Below, in pieces: positions 1 through 11,668 of a DNA stretch of 64,000 nt; position 1 is the stretch's first letter; every line of letters begins with the position of its first letter. The stretch lies in NCBI RefSeq assembly GCF_051622035.1, contig NC_135362.1:22529001-22593000 (forward strand), read 5' to 3'. Both the position numbers and the translations under genes were made by a program. This stretch comes from Arctopsyche grandis (taxonomy: Eukaryota > Arthropoda > Insecta > Trichoptera > Hydropsychidae). The notes under the pieces are model-generated. The model searched no databases, was not told the DNA's origin, and saw only the letters and a program-made list of their open reading frames with translations.

Positions 1-473
1 TAAATGTAAATGAAAAAAAAAATACAAAATTATTACTATTTCAGATATTTGGGATGAATTAAAAATAGTATTAGATAATATTTTATATCCAAAAATAACT
101 TATATTCGATCATCACTCATTTCATTCATCTAATTATGAGTCGGAATGAGTTTTGAATGTCCATTTCAATAATAGGTTAATCAAAGCCCCGATAAGTATG
201 GAATTAAATTTATTTATTTTAAGTATGTAATTTTACTACCAAATGACCGTCTGCAGACCGCGAGCTACAGGTTGATTATCATGGCTCTAATATGAGACGC
301 TATTTTAATTGATAAAAATAAATTATTTTTATTTTTAATCAAAATAATAACCATCATAATACTTACTTTTTTTCAAAGTGCCATTTATTATCTTGAATTA
401 AAATATATTTTTAATCAATATATATGTATTTTAAACAATAGTTACTTACAGTTAGTTTTTCTACAAACCAACA
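1..473. other. AT-rich intergenic DNA, nothing recognised
   Basis: No coding signal, splice-supported exon or clear repeat boundary is seen. The stretch is AT-rich with stop codons in all frames. Confidence 0.5.
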
Positions 474-501
474 AAAGTCTCTTTCGAAATTATTTATTAG
501 A
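474..501 (-). mobile_element. Helitron 5'-terminus fragment (H1 family)
   Basis: On the minus strand this reads TCTAATAAATAATTTCGAAA followed by GAGACTTT. It matches the 5' end of the longer H1 Helitron copies at 9312, 31248 and 59398. No matching 3' CTAG end lies nearby, so it is a solo 5' fragment. Confidence 0.6.
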
Positions 502-506
502 TCAAC

Positions 507-2688
507 CTTCATATAAAACTATAACAAACAAAACATTTAAAAAGGACCGTATCCGTTTGAGTTAGAAAATTGTAGTATCCGTAAAGCAAAAGAAAAAATT
601 TTCCATGTGAATTTTCAAACTATTATTTTTACATTTCATCAATTCATTCATGAACCGATAAACTTATAATTTTCATATATTATAGAATACGCTTTTTTTT
701 TGTTATTTTATAGAAATGAAAATGCACATAAGAACCTATTTATCAGGCGGATAAAATTTTTAGCGAAATTTTTAACAAGCTTCGTCCGTCGAGTCGTTAA
801 CTGAAAACGAGTCCTAGCGTCAGCGGCCGCAAACTTTATACTAACGGCGTTATCTAACGGCCATTACGTAAAAGCATCTGCTAATGCAATTTTTTTAAGT
901 GCCGTGAAAAAATACGCTTACATGCCGCAATTATCCGTACGACGATGTTTTTAACAATATCCGAATTAATTAAAACTCTCATACATTTTTTAATTTAATT
1001 AAAACTAAACGTGAATATTAACCGCCTTTGACTAAACAATTCTATCTCAACTTTGTGAGATATGAAAACTTTCCACATTTTTATGAACCTTACACTATGC
1101 TTGACAATTTCCAACCCGTTTTTAAAATTACATTATAAACAACTTCATATTTATGGATATTCCTCGAGTAAATTCTATAAATTATCCAATCATTACTTGC
1201 ATAAATTATGAATTTTAAATGCTTTTTAGTATTACTAAATTATGTTCATAATACATCTTATATCTATTTTAATAGCTACTGATCTATTGATCATTTTCTA
1301 TTTTACAATTTTAATTTAATTTTTTTTAATAATCTTAGTATTTGTATATTATTCTAATGTTAATGTACAGCATAATAAGAAAAAGAGCTCAAAAACCTAT
1401 TTACAATTCTTACTTGTATAAATGGAATTCATATAAAATTTCAACACGTATTCTAAGCCAAAAACGATTCCAATTACAGCCTTATTTTTTAGTTTTTATT
1501 ACAACAAAATTAATATCTAACCACATACGAATATAATAAAAATTTTCAATTTTATTGATTTAATAGAGCGAAGGGCTATAAATTAAAAGAACTGGAGTGA
1601 AATAAGTTACTATAATTTTTACGATTCTGTTTATACCATTTCAATGCGTCAAATTGAAACAGTTGAAAACAGAAAGGCCAAAAATTGTAAAAGACGAATG
1701 CACTTAAGTGCTAACAAATTACAACTCCTTTTACGAGCCTGCGAAAAGACGAAGTAAAAATAAAGATACGATCTTGACCTACATTGAGAAACATCCCTTT
1801 TTTTACTCTCTGGGTCATCAAAGTGCGAGTAGGGATTTAACATTTAATTGATTGTTTCGTTCACTCAATGACGCAACTTGTTTTCCCGAAACAAAATGAT
1901 GAAAAACCGCTTAAGCAATCGTGAACATTTTACAAAATTACATGGAATATTTTGATATACTGCGTTGTGACGAAACTCCAGAGAAAAATCTCTAAAGGAT
2001 GATAATGAACGGCCAGCTATTATTGAAGTTTTAAGTTCGACCGAAAGTTTTAACACGCTTACCACTGCGCTAACTTTCCCTAGCTGATTAAATACTCTAG
2101 AGTCGGAATTTTAAATTCACCAAACGTGAAGTTTCTCATAACTCAAGCAATGTTTCAAATTTTTGAGAAAACTTGAAAACGTGTGAAATTATTTAAGGCG
2201 GTGTACGGAGCAGAAAGAAGACGAGATGTCATTTTCTATTTATAATGCATGAAAGTTCTTTCCATGCCATCGAAACAAAAGTGGAAGAAAAACGTTTAAA
2301 TTTAGAAAATGTCAAAAACCCGTTGAACTTCTATTAAATTTAATATTTTACTATATATGTTTATATTTATAAGATGCTTACTTACATATAGCGGGTTTTC
2401 CAACAAATGACCCACTAGCTCTAACCGGCTCATTGAGGAAATTTCATATAACCCTCTCGCAATTTTCCATGTGTCTCAAACGTTTTTCGTTTTTACAAAT
2501 TAAATTATATTTGAATTGACAAATTTAAATAAAATATTCATACTAAACTGGTTTGAACTATTGAAAATCATTTTTTTTTTGTGTTTAACATAGTTTTTAC
2601 AAGTTTTTTGCTAGCTTCACTCTATTATTTACTTGATTTACATACATACATACATATGTACGTACATATCTTTTTTATCTCTTTTTTT
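507..2688. other. intergenic DNA, largely single-copy
   Basis: No exon can be supported. The pieces at about 770-960 and 1560-2240 have more balanced composition and no visible repeat. They could be unique regulatory DNA, but nothing proves this. Short ORFs here have no recognisable domain. Confidence 0.45.
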
Positions 2689-2689
2689 A

Positions 2690-3145
2690 TACCAGGAAGG
2701 CCTAACAGGTAACCCCAATACGCCTTCCTGGCCAGAAATATTGTACATATGATACAAATATTATTAATATTATACAAAGTACATATATACATATTAATTA
2801 ATATACACAGAGACGTCTTTGGTCAAATTTGTAAATTTGCAGCAATTTAAACAATTCAGAGAAATTCAGTAAATACATATCAATTAACATTCAAATTTTG
2901 TAAACTTGCAGCATTTTATACAATTCAGCGAAATTCGAGATTGCTGAAAACTCGAGATTTTGCGGGAAAATGGATAAGGTTCCCAATTTGTTGGAACCGT
3001 TTCAATGAAAATCAGATAAATTGGCAAACTCTGTTAGGAAACGATCTACCTGGAGTCACAAATCCAAGGTCCAACCAGAAGAAACCAGAGTGATTTGAAT
3101 CCATGACCACTCTGTTCAAAGCATTATAACCGCTTTTCTATTTTT
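2690..3145 (-). mobile_element. tRNA-derived SINE, near full length
   Basis: Read on the minus strand, a tRNA-like head with a degenerate B box is followed by a conserved body (GTGACTCCAGGTAGATCG, then GAGTTTGCCAATTTATCTGA). The 3' end carries the hairpin CCAGGAAGGC/GCCTTCCTGG and an AT-rich tail. The same body and tail recur at 6793, 8068, 18477 and 59690. Confidence 0.75.
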
Positions 3146-3354
3146 CTGGTATATAAGACGAATCAATGTATAATAATGTGATGGTGAGAAAATGTGAAAT
3201 CTCGGTTTTGACTAATTTGTATCTGGAATTAATTGAGCATTGATCAGATTTTCATGGTGCTTTTTACTGTGAATTTTGAAGATGATTTGAAACACCGATG
3301 ATTGGGACACCATGAGCTCTTATTGTTAAAGTTACTATGTACAAAAAGTTCAAT
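3146..3354. other. short intergenic spacer
   Basis: AT-rich sequence flanking the SINE. Nothing is recognised in it. Confidence 0.4.
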
Positions 3355-4235
3355 TATAAAATGCATAAAACGATCAGTAAAAACAATAAACGGGCAGTAA
3401 AAAAAAATAAACGGTCAATAAAAAACACTATTTTACATTGCGAGACCCCAAATATGCTGAATTCTACGATTTTGAATTACTGATCATTTAATTTAATACT
3501 TTCCCTTTTATAGAAATAACTGGTAATTTACATTTATTAAATACCATTTTATTTATTAATCGATCGCAAAAATACTAACCGTAACCAAAAATACAGACCA
3601 TTGCATACTAACTGATCATTTTTATATATTACTGACAACTTATTTAATTTACTGACCGAAAAGGGGGATTACTAACTGACCATTTAAATACAGGCCATAC
3701 ATATAGATCACGTATTTTTAAACCACTCGATAGATTGAGTTGAACCTTTGTAAAATTATAGAACTTTTTTAAAAAAAATTTAGTTTTCATGTATCTCCCT
3801 AAAAAATATATTAAAATTTTGGAGGAATGATGAATACATAATGGCTAAAAATTAAATGAGTATTACTTTAGTCAATTTCGGTAGGTATATAAATCAGTTT
3901 ACGGCCACAAAATGGTCAGTATTATATTATATTAAATAAGAAAAGCTGAAGTACATTCGCCAGAACAAATAGCAATGTCTGTTGAATGGAATTGTCTATC
4001 AAGATCGTATCAACCTAATGGTGATATCATCTAAAAAATGACACTAGCCATCAAAATAAAACTTACCATTTAACATTAATACTGACCATTTAATAAAAAT
4101 ACTGACCTTTTATTATTTGCACTGACCACTTGTATTGTGAACGATGGATTCTAGCCGTTTACATCATATAAATACTGCCGTTTCATATTCGAATACTGAC
4201 AAAAATAGACCAAAATACTTACCAGTAAAATACAT
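3355..4235. repeat. cluster of ACTGACC / GGTCAGT motifs in inverted halves
   Basis: Many decayed copies of a short motif occur: TAAACGGTCAATAAAAA-type on the left (3370-3430) and TACTGACCATTTAATA-type on the right (3600-4200). The two halves are in opposite orientation, as expected for subterminal repeats of a non-autonomous DNA transposon. No termini or target duplication could be fixed. Confidence 0.45.
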
Positions 4236-5160
4236 TCCTTACATATTGTAGTTACATAATAGAAATATGCTGGATTTTGATATGATAATTTCTTTGATTA
4301 AATAATCTTTCACTTAACGGGACATCTATTGCTAATAAAAACTTATTAAATCATACACATACAATATTTACCAATTCGATTTTCCTACCAAGTTTCAAAA
4401 TTAGTTTCACACGAATTAATCAAAATTAAATAAAACACTAGCAGGAAATCGATATACCACGTTTTGAAACACTGAATGTAAATAACATTAAATAGATGTG
4501 CGTAAAGTGATACTACCTATACGGGTGGGAGGGGGGGGAGGGTGAGGTAGAAATGCCATGAAAATAGCGTCTACGACGTGGACCACGTAATTTGGGGGAT
4601 GCGGTCGAGGGGCCGAGGGAGCCCTAGCAACAGGTCTGGGCTGGGGGCGCCGCCCGATCGATAGGGCGCCGCCCCTCGGGCTCATTCCCGCCCCCAAAAC
4701 CCCGTATCCCCTTTACCTCCCCCCTCGCAGCGTTTCCTCGAGCATCCCGGTATTATGACCTGCGCCATTTTATCACACCTGCACTAGGTATGCGGCGAAC
4801 GTGCCCTCTATGTACATCGTACAAACATCACATACATACATAACTATAGGAGTATATAATAGCAGGACAAGACACACACAGATGCCACCTACCTCCTATA
4901 TTTAAGCCTACATAGTACTCACTGTCAAAGCCATCTCGTACTCTTTCCACTGAACTGTACAAAAGCCTCGGAACAAATACATATGTACTCGGGGCAGATA
5001 ATATCTCTTTATATGTAAATATGTACATATTTACCTAATTTATTATTTATAATAATAATAACTATAAAATGACCAATGTGACCTTACAGGTTGCCCCAAA
5101 GCGTCACACCAGTTTTACAAAACAAAAGAAAGAAAATAACAAAATAAAAACAATACAAAT
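4236..5160. other. intergenic DNA with a GC-rich island
   Basis: Positions about 4510-4760 are strikingly GC-rich (runs of G, GGGGGCGCCGCCC) in an AT-rich surround. The rest is AT-rich. No coding exon is supported, and the ORFs over the island are low-complexity shadows. Confidence 0.45.
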
Positions 5161-5164
5161 TCCA

Positions 5165-5480
5165 ATCATTCATCTCATTCAAATAGTCTCGTGTTAAATC
5201 TCAAGAAACTAACCAGCTCATCAACATGACAATTGAACAGGTCCAAATGGTCATCAATCACATTAAGGAACCCGATAGCCTTTACAAGAGACGAGTTATT
5301 GAAAGCAGACGTTTTCGCAGGAATAGGTTGGAAAAGTAAATGATGACGCAAAGCTCTACCACATTCAGGCACCGAAACATTTAATTCCAATAAAATCGAA
5401 GGGTTGTTGATTCTTCCCTTTAATACTCCAAAGAAATATTTGGAAATGGCAATAATTCTTCTCGAAGATAGTGAGTATCT
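5165..5480 (-). pseudogene. C-terminal remnant of a non-LTR retrotransposon polymerase ORF
   Basis: The minus strand encodes a tail containing GRINNPSILLELNVSVPE, later SSLVKAIGFLNV, then HVDELVSFLRF and a stop at 5175. This layout (GRI...LNVPxxxxR, then xxNSxxxRxxxxxN, then xDxF at the end) is what I know from the C-termini of insect jockey/R1-like reverse transcriptase ORFs. No upstream RT motifs are present, so it is a 5'-truncated dead copy. The family call rests on my memory of such tails. Confidence 0.45.
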
Positions 5481-5949
5481 TCGAGAAAGCCTAGCCTAGC
5501 ATACCTTGTAAAAAGGCAATGGGAAATAATGTGAATGACCACCCCCACTTTACTATTCCTACTACCCCTAACTAAGTCGAACTGATTTTTCGCAAGATGT
5601 TTACTTAACGATTATTAGGTAAAAGTTCATACATATGTATATGTAATTAAATTAAATTAAACTGATCTTTATCGTCTCTGTTCATATCCTGCCGAAAAGT
5701 TTTGGTTCTTTATGAAAATATAAGGTATCAACAGACATCGATCTGAAACTTGGTGTCATATTTTTCAAATTGTTTTTGTGTGCTCATCTCATTAGTAAAT
5801 TTATGTGTAGGAATGTTCAAACATGCAGAATACAAATAAAAAATGTGCAAAATTGAGAAATATTTAATAAAAAAAGTTATATTTTAAAGGTCAAAATAAA
5901 ATGTTTTTCAATAAATCTACAAACGAAAAACTGCTCTTTTCCGTATTTT
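5481..5949. other. intergenic DNA
   Basis: AT-rich, with one short local palindrome around 5460-5485 (TCTCGAAGATA / TATCTTCGAGA). No gene is seen. Confidence 0.4.
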
Positions 5950-6265
5950 TTTATTATAAAAATATTTAAAACATCGAAATTTAAAACTTTTTTCATCCGT
6001 GCGTAGCTTTAATAACGTTCCTTTGACTTTGAGTTTCAGTTTTCATCATAATCGTTCAAACGAACCGTAATTACAATTACACGCAAATAATCAACTTTAC
6101 ATTTTATTAGAAAAATATATAAAATATTGAATTTTATTTTTTTTTCATCCGTGCGTAGCTTTAAAACGCTCATTTGGCTTTGAGTTCCAGTTTCGTCATA
6201 ATCATCCAAACAAGCCATAGTTATATATTTACATAATTATTCGAAAATAATCAATTTTACATTTT
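5950..6265. repeat. two-copy direct tandem repeat, period about 152 bp
   Basis: The segment beginning TTTCATCCGTGCGTAGCTTT at about 5991 recurs at about 6143. It is followed in both copies by a TTTGACTTTGAGTT-like stretch, TCATAATC, and an AATCAACTTTACATTTT-like end. The copies have diverged. It is non-coding. Confidence 0.65.
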
Positions 6266-6315
6266 TCATCTATTATATGTACATACATATATAAATATAT
6301 AATATATGTAGATAC

Positions 6316-6489
6316 CAGTGGCATGCCGTGGAAATCTCTCTATTTGTGTCGCACAGACTTATTAACGTGTGCACGAGCAGGATACAAGAGGACTCGATAT
6401 GACGTCACCTAGTCCCCATGTATCCTTCTCACGCGCACGTAAGTAAGGTTGTGCGATAAAAACAGAGAGATTTCCACGGCAAGTCACTG
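6316..6489. mobile_element. MITE with CAGTGGC-type inverted termini (copy 1)
   Basis: The left end CAGTGGCATGCCGTGGAAAT is mirrored by the right end ATTTCCACGGCAAGTCACTG. The interior is partly palindromic and contains GCACGAGCAGGATAC. Related copies lie at 31875 and 32147. The CAGTGGC termini suggest a hAT-type MITE, but no convincing 8-bp TSD is visible here. Confidence 0.7.
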
Positions 6490-6792
6490 GCAAATATATA
6501 TGTATTGGTATATACACATTTACCCATTAAATTACTTTAAATATGCAGTTTTTTTTAAACGGTGCTCACTTTTGTTCAAGTACACGAATGCGTACACCTA
6601 GTAAGTACTATGTTCGTATATAAGAAAATATTATGTAGCGTTAGCTTAATTAAACAATTGTATACGAATTCAAGTTTTTTTATTGATTTATGTACTATTA
6701 TATATATATACATTTGTATGTATATATTCAGTCAGGAGCATACATAGCTTGGTGGTTGCATTAATGCTAATCATTTAATTTTATTTTATTTC

Positions 6793-7224
6793 ATACCAGG
6801 AAGGCATTACAGGTAAACCCCAATGCGCCTTCCTGGCCAAATTACAAACAATACAGCATTTTTTATTATATAAGTCGCTAAATTACGAGACACTGACTTA
6901 AACTCGACAATTAACGAGACATCTATGAATTGTACATACATTTTTATTGTAATATTTACATTAATCATACTCACATAGTGGTGACATAGTGGGTAGGAAG
7001 GATTTTTAGCCAATTTTTAATCGGGAATCGTTTCAACAATGAAATCAGAGAAAATTGGCAAACTCTGATAGGAAACGATCAACCAGGAGTCACAAATCCT
7101 GGTCTGACCAGCAGCATTACAGATATACTCAGAAAAATTCTTTTCAATCGAGGTCAGCTCAAGGGATCGAACTCGGCGCCTCTCAGTGTTAAGCAGAAGC
7201 TTAACGACCGAGCCACGCTGCTGG
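6793..7224 (-). mobile_element. full-length tRNA-derived SINE
   Basis: On the minus strand the head is GCAGCGTGGCTCGGTCGTTA (A-box region) with B box GAGTTCGATCC. The central body follows (GGTTGATCGTTTCCTATCAG), then the 3' hairpin CCAGGAAGGC/GCCTTCCTGG and an AAAATAAAAT tail. This is the best complete copy in the window. It abuts an oppositely oriented copy at 7225. Confidence 0.8.
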
Positions 7225-7500
7225 CTATCATCGAGAGTTCGATCCCGTGGATCCCGTTGACCTCGATTTAAAAGAATTTATTCGTAAAAGCGTGTTTCTG
7301 CCGTACTGTTGGTCAGACTTGGATATTTATGACTATAATTCGATCGTTCCCAATCAGAGTTTGCCAATTTACCTGATTTCATTGTTGAAACGGTTCCTCG
7401 TAAAATTGCCAAAAACCATTCTATGTCACCACTATTTTAATATGATTTCAAAATGTATAACCTATAAATTTATTCATGCACAAGCTTAATGTCATAGATG
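7225..7500 (+). mobile_element. tRNA-derived SINE, opposite orientation
   Basis: It has the B box GAGTTCGATCCC near 7234, then TTGACCTCGATTTAAAAGAA and the family body TCAGAGTTTGCCAATTTACC. The 3' hairpin is missing. It lies head to head with the SINE at 6793-7224. Confidence 0.7.
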
Positions 7501-7591
7501 TCGCCCAGGAGCAACCCGAAAAGTCATGGGAAAATATAAAATTAGATGCACCGGCTATGTTACATCTCCCAAATATTACATTTATTTATTA

Positions 7592-8030
7592 CTAGCTGAA
7601 CCCGGCATGCGTGGCAATGCCACAATAACACATGCAATTCCCGTTCTCGTTCCTGTTTCCGTTCCTGTTCACGTTCCCGTTTCTCGATGTGTTTCGTTAA
7701 ATGAATGTTTCAGTTTCAAATTAATACTTAATAATCAAATAAAATTACAGTAATGATAATTTGTCGGAAAAACGCAGGCGGCAAACAGATTTGAAATTAT
7801 TCAATTGTTTGTTTATTTTACCCTAACAACGCAGGTGGCGACGCGAAAACAATTGAAATTATTGCGTTTGCAATGCCACTCATTCCCGTTTCCGTTCCCG
7901 TTTTTGGGCGATTTTTTTTGCAGAAACCAACGCGGACATGCACACAATAACTCATGTAAGTTTCATCGCAATCGGTTGAATGGTATAGGAACGCATACGT
8001 GACAGACAGACAAACATTGATTTTTATATA
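7592..8030 (-). mobile_element. non-autonomous Helitron (H2 family)
   Basis: On the minus strand it ends CATGCCGGGTTCAG-CTAG followed by T, with a GC-rich hairpin just inside the end. Its start carries TTTGTCTGTCTGTCACG, typical of insect Helitron 5' ends. The inside holds CGTTCC hexamer runs and no transposase or helicase. Related copies are at 8964 and about 11669. Confidence 0.6.
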
Positions 8031-8067
8031 CATATTTTATTTATTTTACTTTTATTTAATTTATACC

Positions 8068-8115
8068 AGGAAGGACTAACAGGTAAACCCAATGTGCCTT
8101 CCTGGCCAAAGACAA
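8068..8115 (-). mobile_element. SINE 3'-tail fragment
   Basis: It contains the family hairpin CCAGGAAGGA/GCCTTCCTGG and the ACAGGTAAACCCAATG loop, with no body. Confidence 0.65.
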
Positions 8116-8830
8116 TTATATAAACATATACACTATCCATATATACACAAATACTTCCACGCATACACCAATACACATACATAGATATTAACAAAACTCA
8201 TCCGGTGATATTTCATCAGGTTCATAAATAGCTTAGTATAAAAAGATTGAATTCAACTCATGATGAAATACACAAATCCAAGTCACTGTAAATAAAAATT
8301 CAAACGAACACCTAACCGTCGAATAATAATTGAACTCAGTTTCGACAGCTTTCACGGCGCACTTAGGGCGTAATGGTTTCCCACTAAAGAAAACCCGTTT
8401 AATGTCTGCAAATTTTTCAAGAGCATCCGACGTTTCACCGGAGTGATTTATCGCCGGGCATTCGTCGGCCCGGCCGTCTGCTTCCAAATTTGGCCGAAAG
8501 TCGGAATAAATTTTCCGGGAAAGTGCCGAAAATAAGCCGTAGGCCGTGCGTTGTTTCGGGTTGAGGGGCCACCGTAGCAGTGACCTTCGCCGGAAGTGGG
8601 TCACGAACGCTGCAGGTGCCACTTCCGGATACGATCCCAGCCTGACCTACAGACACCTATGTAGTATATCTGTTGCTCACTTATACGTCATCACTCACTT
8701 CAAGGATATCGATATCGTTTCCACGGTTAATATGCTCGCGCCTACTTGTTATAAAATGACGGGCACGAGTTACGCCATTTACATCATATTACACATATGT
8801 ACATACACACATCACACGAATATATCATAA
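8116..8830. other. intergenic DNA with a unique, balanced-composition block
   Basis: Positions about 8330-8660 are GC-richer and show no repeat match inside the window. ORFs cover it on both strands but none shows a recognisable domain or splice-bounded structure. It could be a regulatory element or promoter; this is inference. Confidence 0.35.
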
Positions 8831-8870
8831 CTAGTGTTGTACCCGATGAAATATCATCGCATGGGTGTTA
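8831..8870 (-). mobile_element. Helitron 3'-terminus module (H3)
   Basis: On the minus strand it ends CGATGATATTTCATCG (perfect stem-loop), then a GGGTACAACA stretch and CTAG, followed by T. Essentially the same 40 bp end the Helitron at 52636-53054. Confidence 0.6.
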
Positions 8871-8963
8871 TGGGGGCATATTAAGTTATTATTAAAAAAA
8901 TGTGTCGGTCCCGTACGGGGTCGATCCGCACGCGGTCGACTTTTTAAATATATTTATATTTTA

Positions 8964-9103
8964 CTAGCTGAATCCGGCATGCGTTGCAATGCCACAATAA
9001 CGCATGCAATTCCCGTTCCCGTTCTCGTTGCGTTCCCATACCCGTTCTCGTTCCCATTCCCGTTCCCGTTTTAGTTCCCGTTCCCATTTGTCGGAAAAAT
9101 GCA
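8964..9103 (-). mobile_element. truncated Helitron (H2)
   Basis: It shares the CTAGCTGAATCCGGCATGCG terminus and the CCCGTTCCCGTT hexamer run with the copy at 7592, then stops where a SINE body begins. Confidence 0.6.
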
Positions 9104-9311
9104 GGCACACATTTGACCTCGATTTAAAAGAGTTTATTCGAAAGTATTTCTATAGTATTGCGTGTTAGACTTTGATATTTGTGACTCCAAGTCGATCGTT
9201 TCCTATCAGAGTTTGCCAATTTATCTGATTTCATTGTTGAATCGGCTCCTTATCAATTTGGCAAAACTATCCCACCAAGTCACCACTATTTTAATATCAT
9301 TACATAATTAA
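9104..9311 (+). mobile_element. headless SINE copy
   Basis: It starts at TTGACCTCGATTTAAAAGAG and carries the body TCAGAGTTTGCCAATTTATC and CACCAAGTCACCACTATTTT. The tRNA head and the 3' hairpin are absent. It is followed directly by a Helitron. Confidence 0.65.
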
Positions 9312-9645
9312 TCTAATATATAATTTCGAAAGAGACTTTGTATGTATGTAAGAAAATATGTAGTGTTGGTTGGGAATTGTTGGGAAAGTTTCTATGACGA
9401 TATTGGGACGAGGGACGGGGGGCGTCGGGGGCGAAGGCTCCTGGGGGGCGGGGGCGCCGCGGGGCGAAGGCCCCCGGGGCGTGGGGACTCCGTAAACAAG
9501 TCAAAATTTCTATGTCGATGAGTCGATTTTGTTTTTCTATTCAAATAAATATAATAAAAAAAACAAATGAATATTTACTATTAGATTCGCCATGTTTAAG
9601 CTGTTTATATTATAAATACTGAGCGAAGCCGAGTAAAACAACTAG
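9312..9645 (+). mobile_element. non-autonomous Helitron H1 with GC-rich insert
   Basis: It starts TCTAATATATAATTTCGAAA and ends GCGAAGCCGAGTAAAACAACTAG followed by T, preceded by A: the Helitron TC...CTAG rule with A/T insertion. A hairpin-forming segment (GAGCGAAGCC) lies just inside the 3' end. Positions 9410-9485 are a GC-rich tract with GGGGGCGAAGGC units, also found in the copy at 46253. No protein is encoded. Confidence 0.75.
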
Positions 9646-10780
9646 TAAGCTATAAAATGATATATGTATGTACATACATATGTACGGGTTTAATATCATA
9701 TGCGACACTCAAGGACAACTCGTAATGGCCTCATGGGAAAAATATTAATTTAATAAAAATAAATATATATATATATATTTTTAATAAATTACGTAAGGTA
9801 TTAAATATCTATATATGATGTATTTTTGTTGAAATTTTGCTGTAAAATTTCCTTTTTAACTTCGCCTATGTACTATATTACTAATTCTATTAAAAATTAT
9901 TGACGATAAATAATAATTTTACATAAAAAATGTATTTCATAGAAATATAAAACACAAATACGCAGTTTAGTATTTTTCAACATATAAAGGTTCGTTAATA
10001 CTAGTACAGTTCAAGTCGGTGACTGCACATAAACAGCAGTACGAAAAATATTCTTTGGTACTCTTTATATGGATGCATTCATATGTTTCGCAATGTGTAC
10101 GTGGCACATCCGAAACAGCAGTAACCGACACTATCCATTAATATTATACAGCAGTACATGTCACTGAAACGTATCAAGCAGAACCAGCTTCCTTTGGCCA
10201 CTTTAAATAGCCTCGCATGAAGCGAAGTCAAAATGGCGCATGTACCCGTACTAATAAAATTGCTATTGCCATGCACATAGGAATGTTTTCGAAAGTGTCA
10301 TATTGTGACAATATTAACTCAAAGACACAAGGCAAGGAATATTGCACCATATCGTCGCACTCTGTAATGTACAATATGTAAGCCGATTTTGCCTTGCACT
10401 TGTCCAAAATATTTTATTTATTTTATTTTATTTTTTAATTTTATTAATTGAAAAATCAACAGAATAAATACAAATATGTGTATGAACGTGCTGAAAACGG
10501 GCGATGTTGTATAGTATGGGTAGTATGTAGCCTTTTCCACGCAGTTCTGTGCCGAGCTGTTGACGTGCAGTGCTGGATAATATAAACGGACCTCAAAAAG
10601 GTAATGAAAAAAAATATGTTTAAGATAATTAGCCATTGTGCTGAACGTTCAATGTATTCTCATAATATTTCCTTTTCATTGAAGATATTTATAAATATTA
10701 TATTTACAACGAAACTAAATGTTAAATATTCCTTTTGTACATCGAAATGAACTTTGTGATGAAAAAGTAAAGAAAAAAAG
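9646..10780. other. intergenic DNA
   Basis: AT-rich. About 10400-10470 is a TTTTATT-rich stretch ending TTGAAAAATCAACAGA, which recurs at about 41430-41475 and probably marks a shared retroelement tail. No exon is supported. Confidence 0.4.
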
Positions 10781-11640
10781 TGTTCTTATTATCAATAAAA
10801 AAATTCGGATGTGACCAACCCATGACTTTATCTATGTATTTGATAAAAATAAGGTCACAAAACAAAATGCAATCGTGAAACGTACATACATGTTCACACA
10901 TACCGGCTATGAAAGCATTTTCAATACAATACACAATTGAGCGCAAATGTAGGGAAACTATACAAGACGAAAATTCGACTTTCGGCAGTCAGATTTTGTT
11001 CAAATTTTATTTATTATTTTAAATCACTATACATATTATACAGATTAAATATCAAGGGAATAAAAGTAATTTAAAAGGTCTAAAATAATGAAATATTGTT
11101 TTAAAAGAAATTTCTACTTCCGGTTTACGAATTCTAACCAAAACCATATCAACTCAAAGTTAGTATATAAAGAATACAAATATAAATATTCAGCTTGATA
11201 CGTTCAGGGGTGTGAAAAAAATCGTGTGGTCACAACATTTTTGACTCTTCTAAGAGGAAAAAATATCCCACTTTACGTTTATTAAATTTAGTGATTTCAT
11301 TTAGGGCACACATGCTTAAGGGATCGAAAAAAATAGTGGAAGAAAAATTGAACAAGAGTAAACTTACACTTCCGGTTGACGGGTGTTCACCAAATTGTAT
11401 ATACCTATACATATAACTTGGTATTAAGCTTAAACTTCTAGATATGAAATTTTAGTTCAATAAACCAAAGGGTTTCCGAGAAAAACAGAAAAAAACCTCG
11501 ATTCTCTAGACTAAAAGTACTACTTCCGGTTGAGGTAAAAATATTAGGTTATAAAATTTATATTTTCTTTTACATTCAGTCTGATTCGGTTAGTGGTTTG
11601 GGAGATATTTGAGTGCAAAAACTTAAAAAAAAAAAAGAGG
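10781..11640 (-). repeat. interspersed repeat built of ACTTCCGGTT modules
   Basis: Several diverged modules each carry ACTTCCGGTT and neighbours such as TCGATTCTCTAGACTAAAAG and AGTGGTTTGGGAGATATTTG. The same modules occur in the opposite orientation at 38090-39260 and in pieces at 12045 and 51840. The order of modules is kept. There is no intact ORF, so the class is unknown. Confidence 0.6.
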
Positions 11641-11668
11641 ACACCTATATATTATACATATATGTAAT

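Noticed and set aside
7160-7224. Possible tRNA gene on the minus strand
   Set aside because: Same reason: it is the head of the SINE at 6793-7224.
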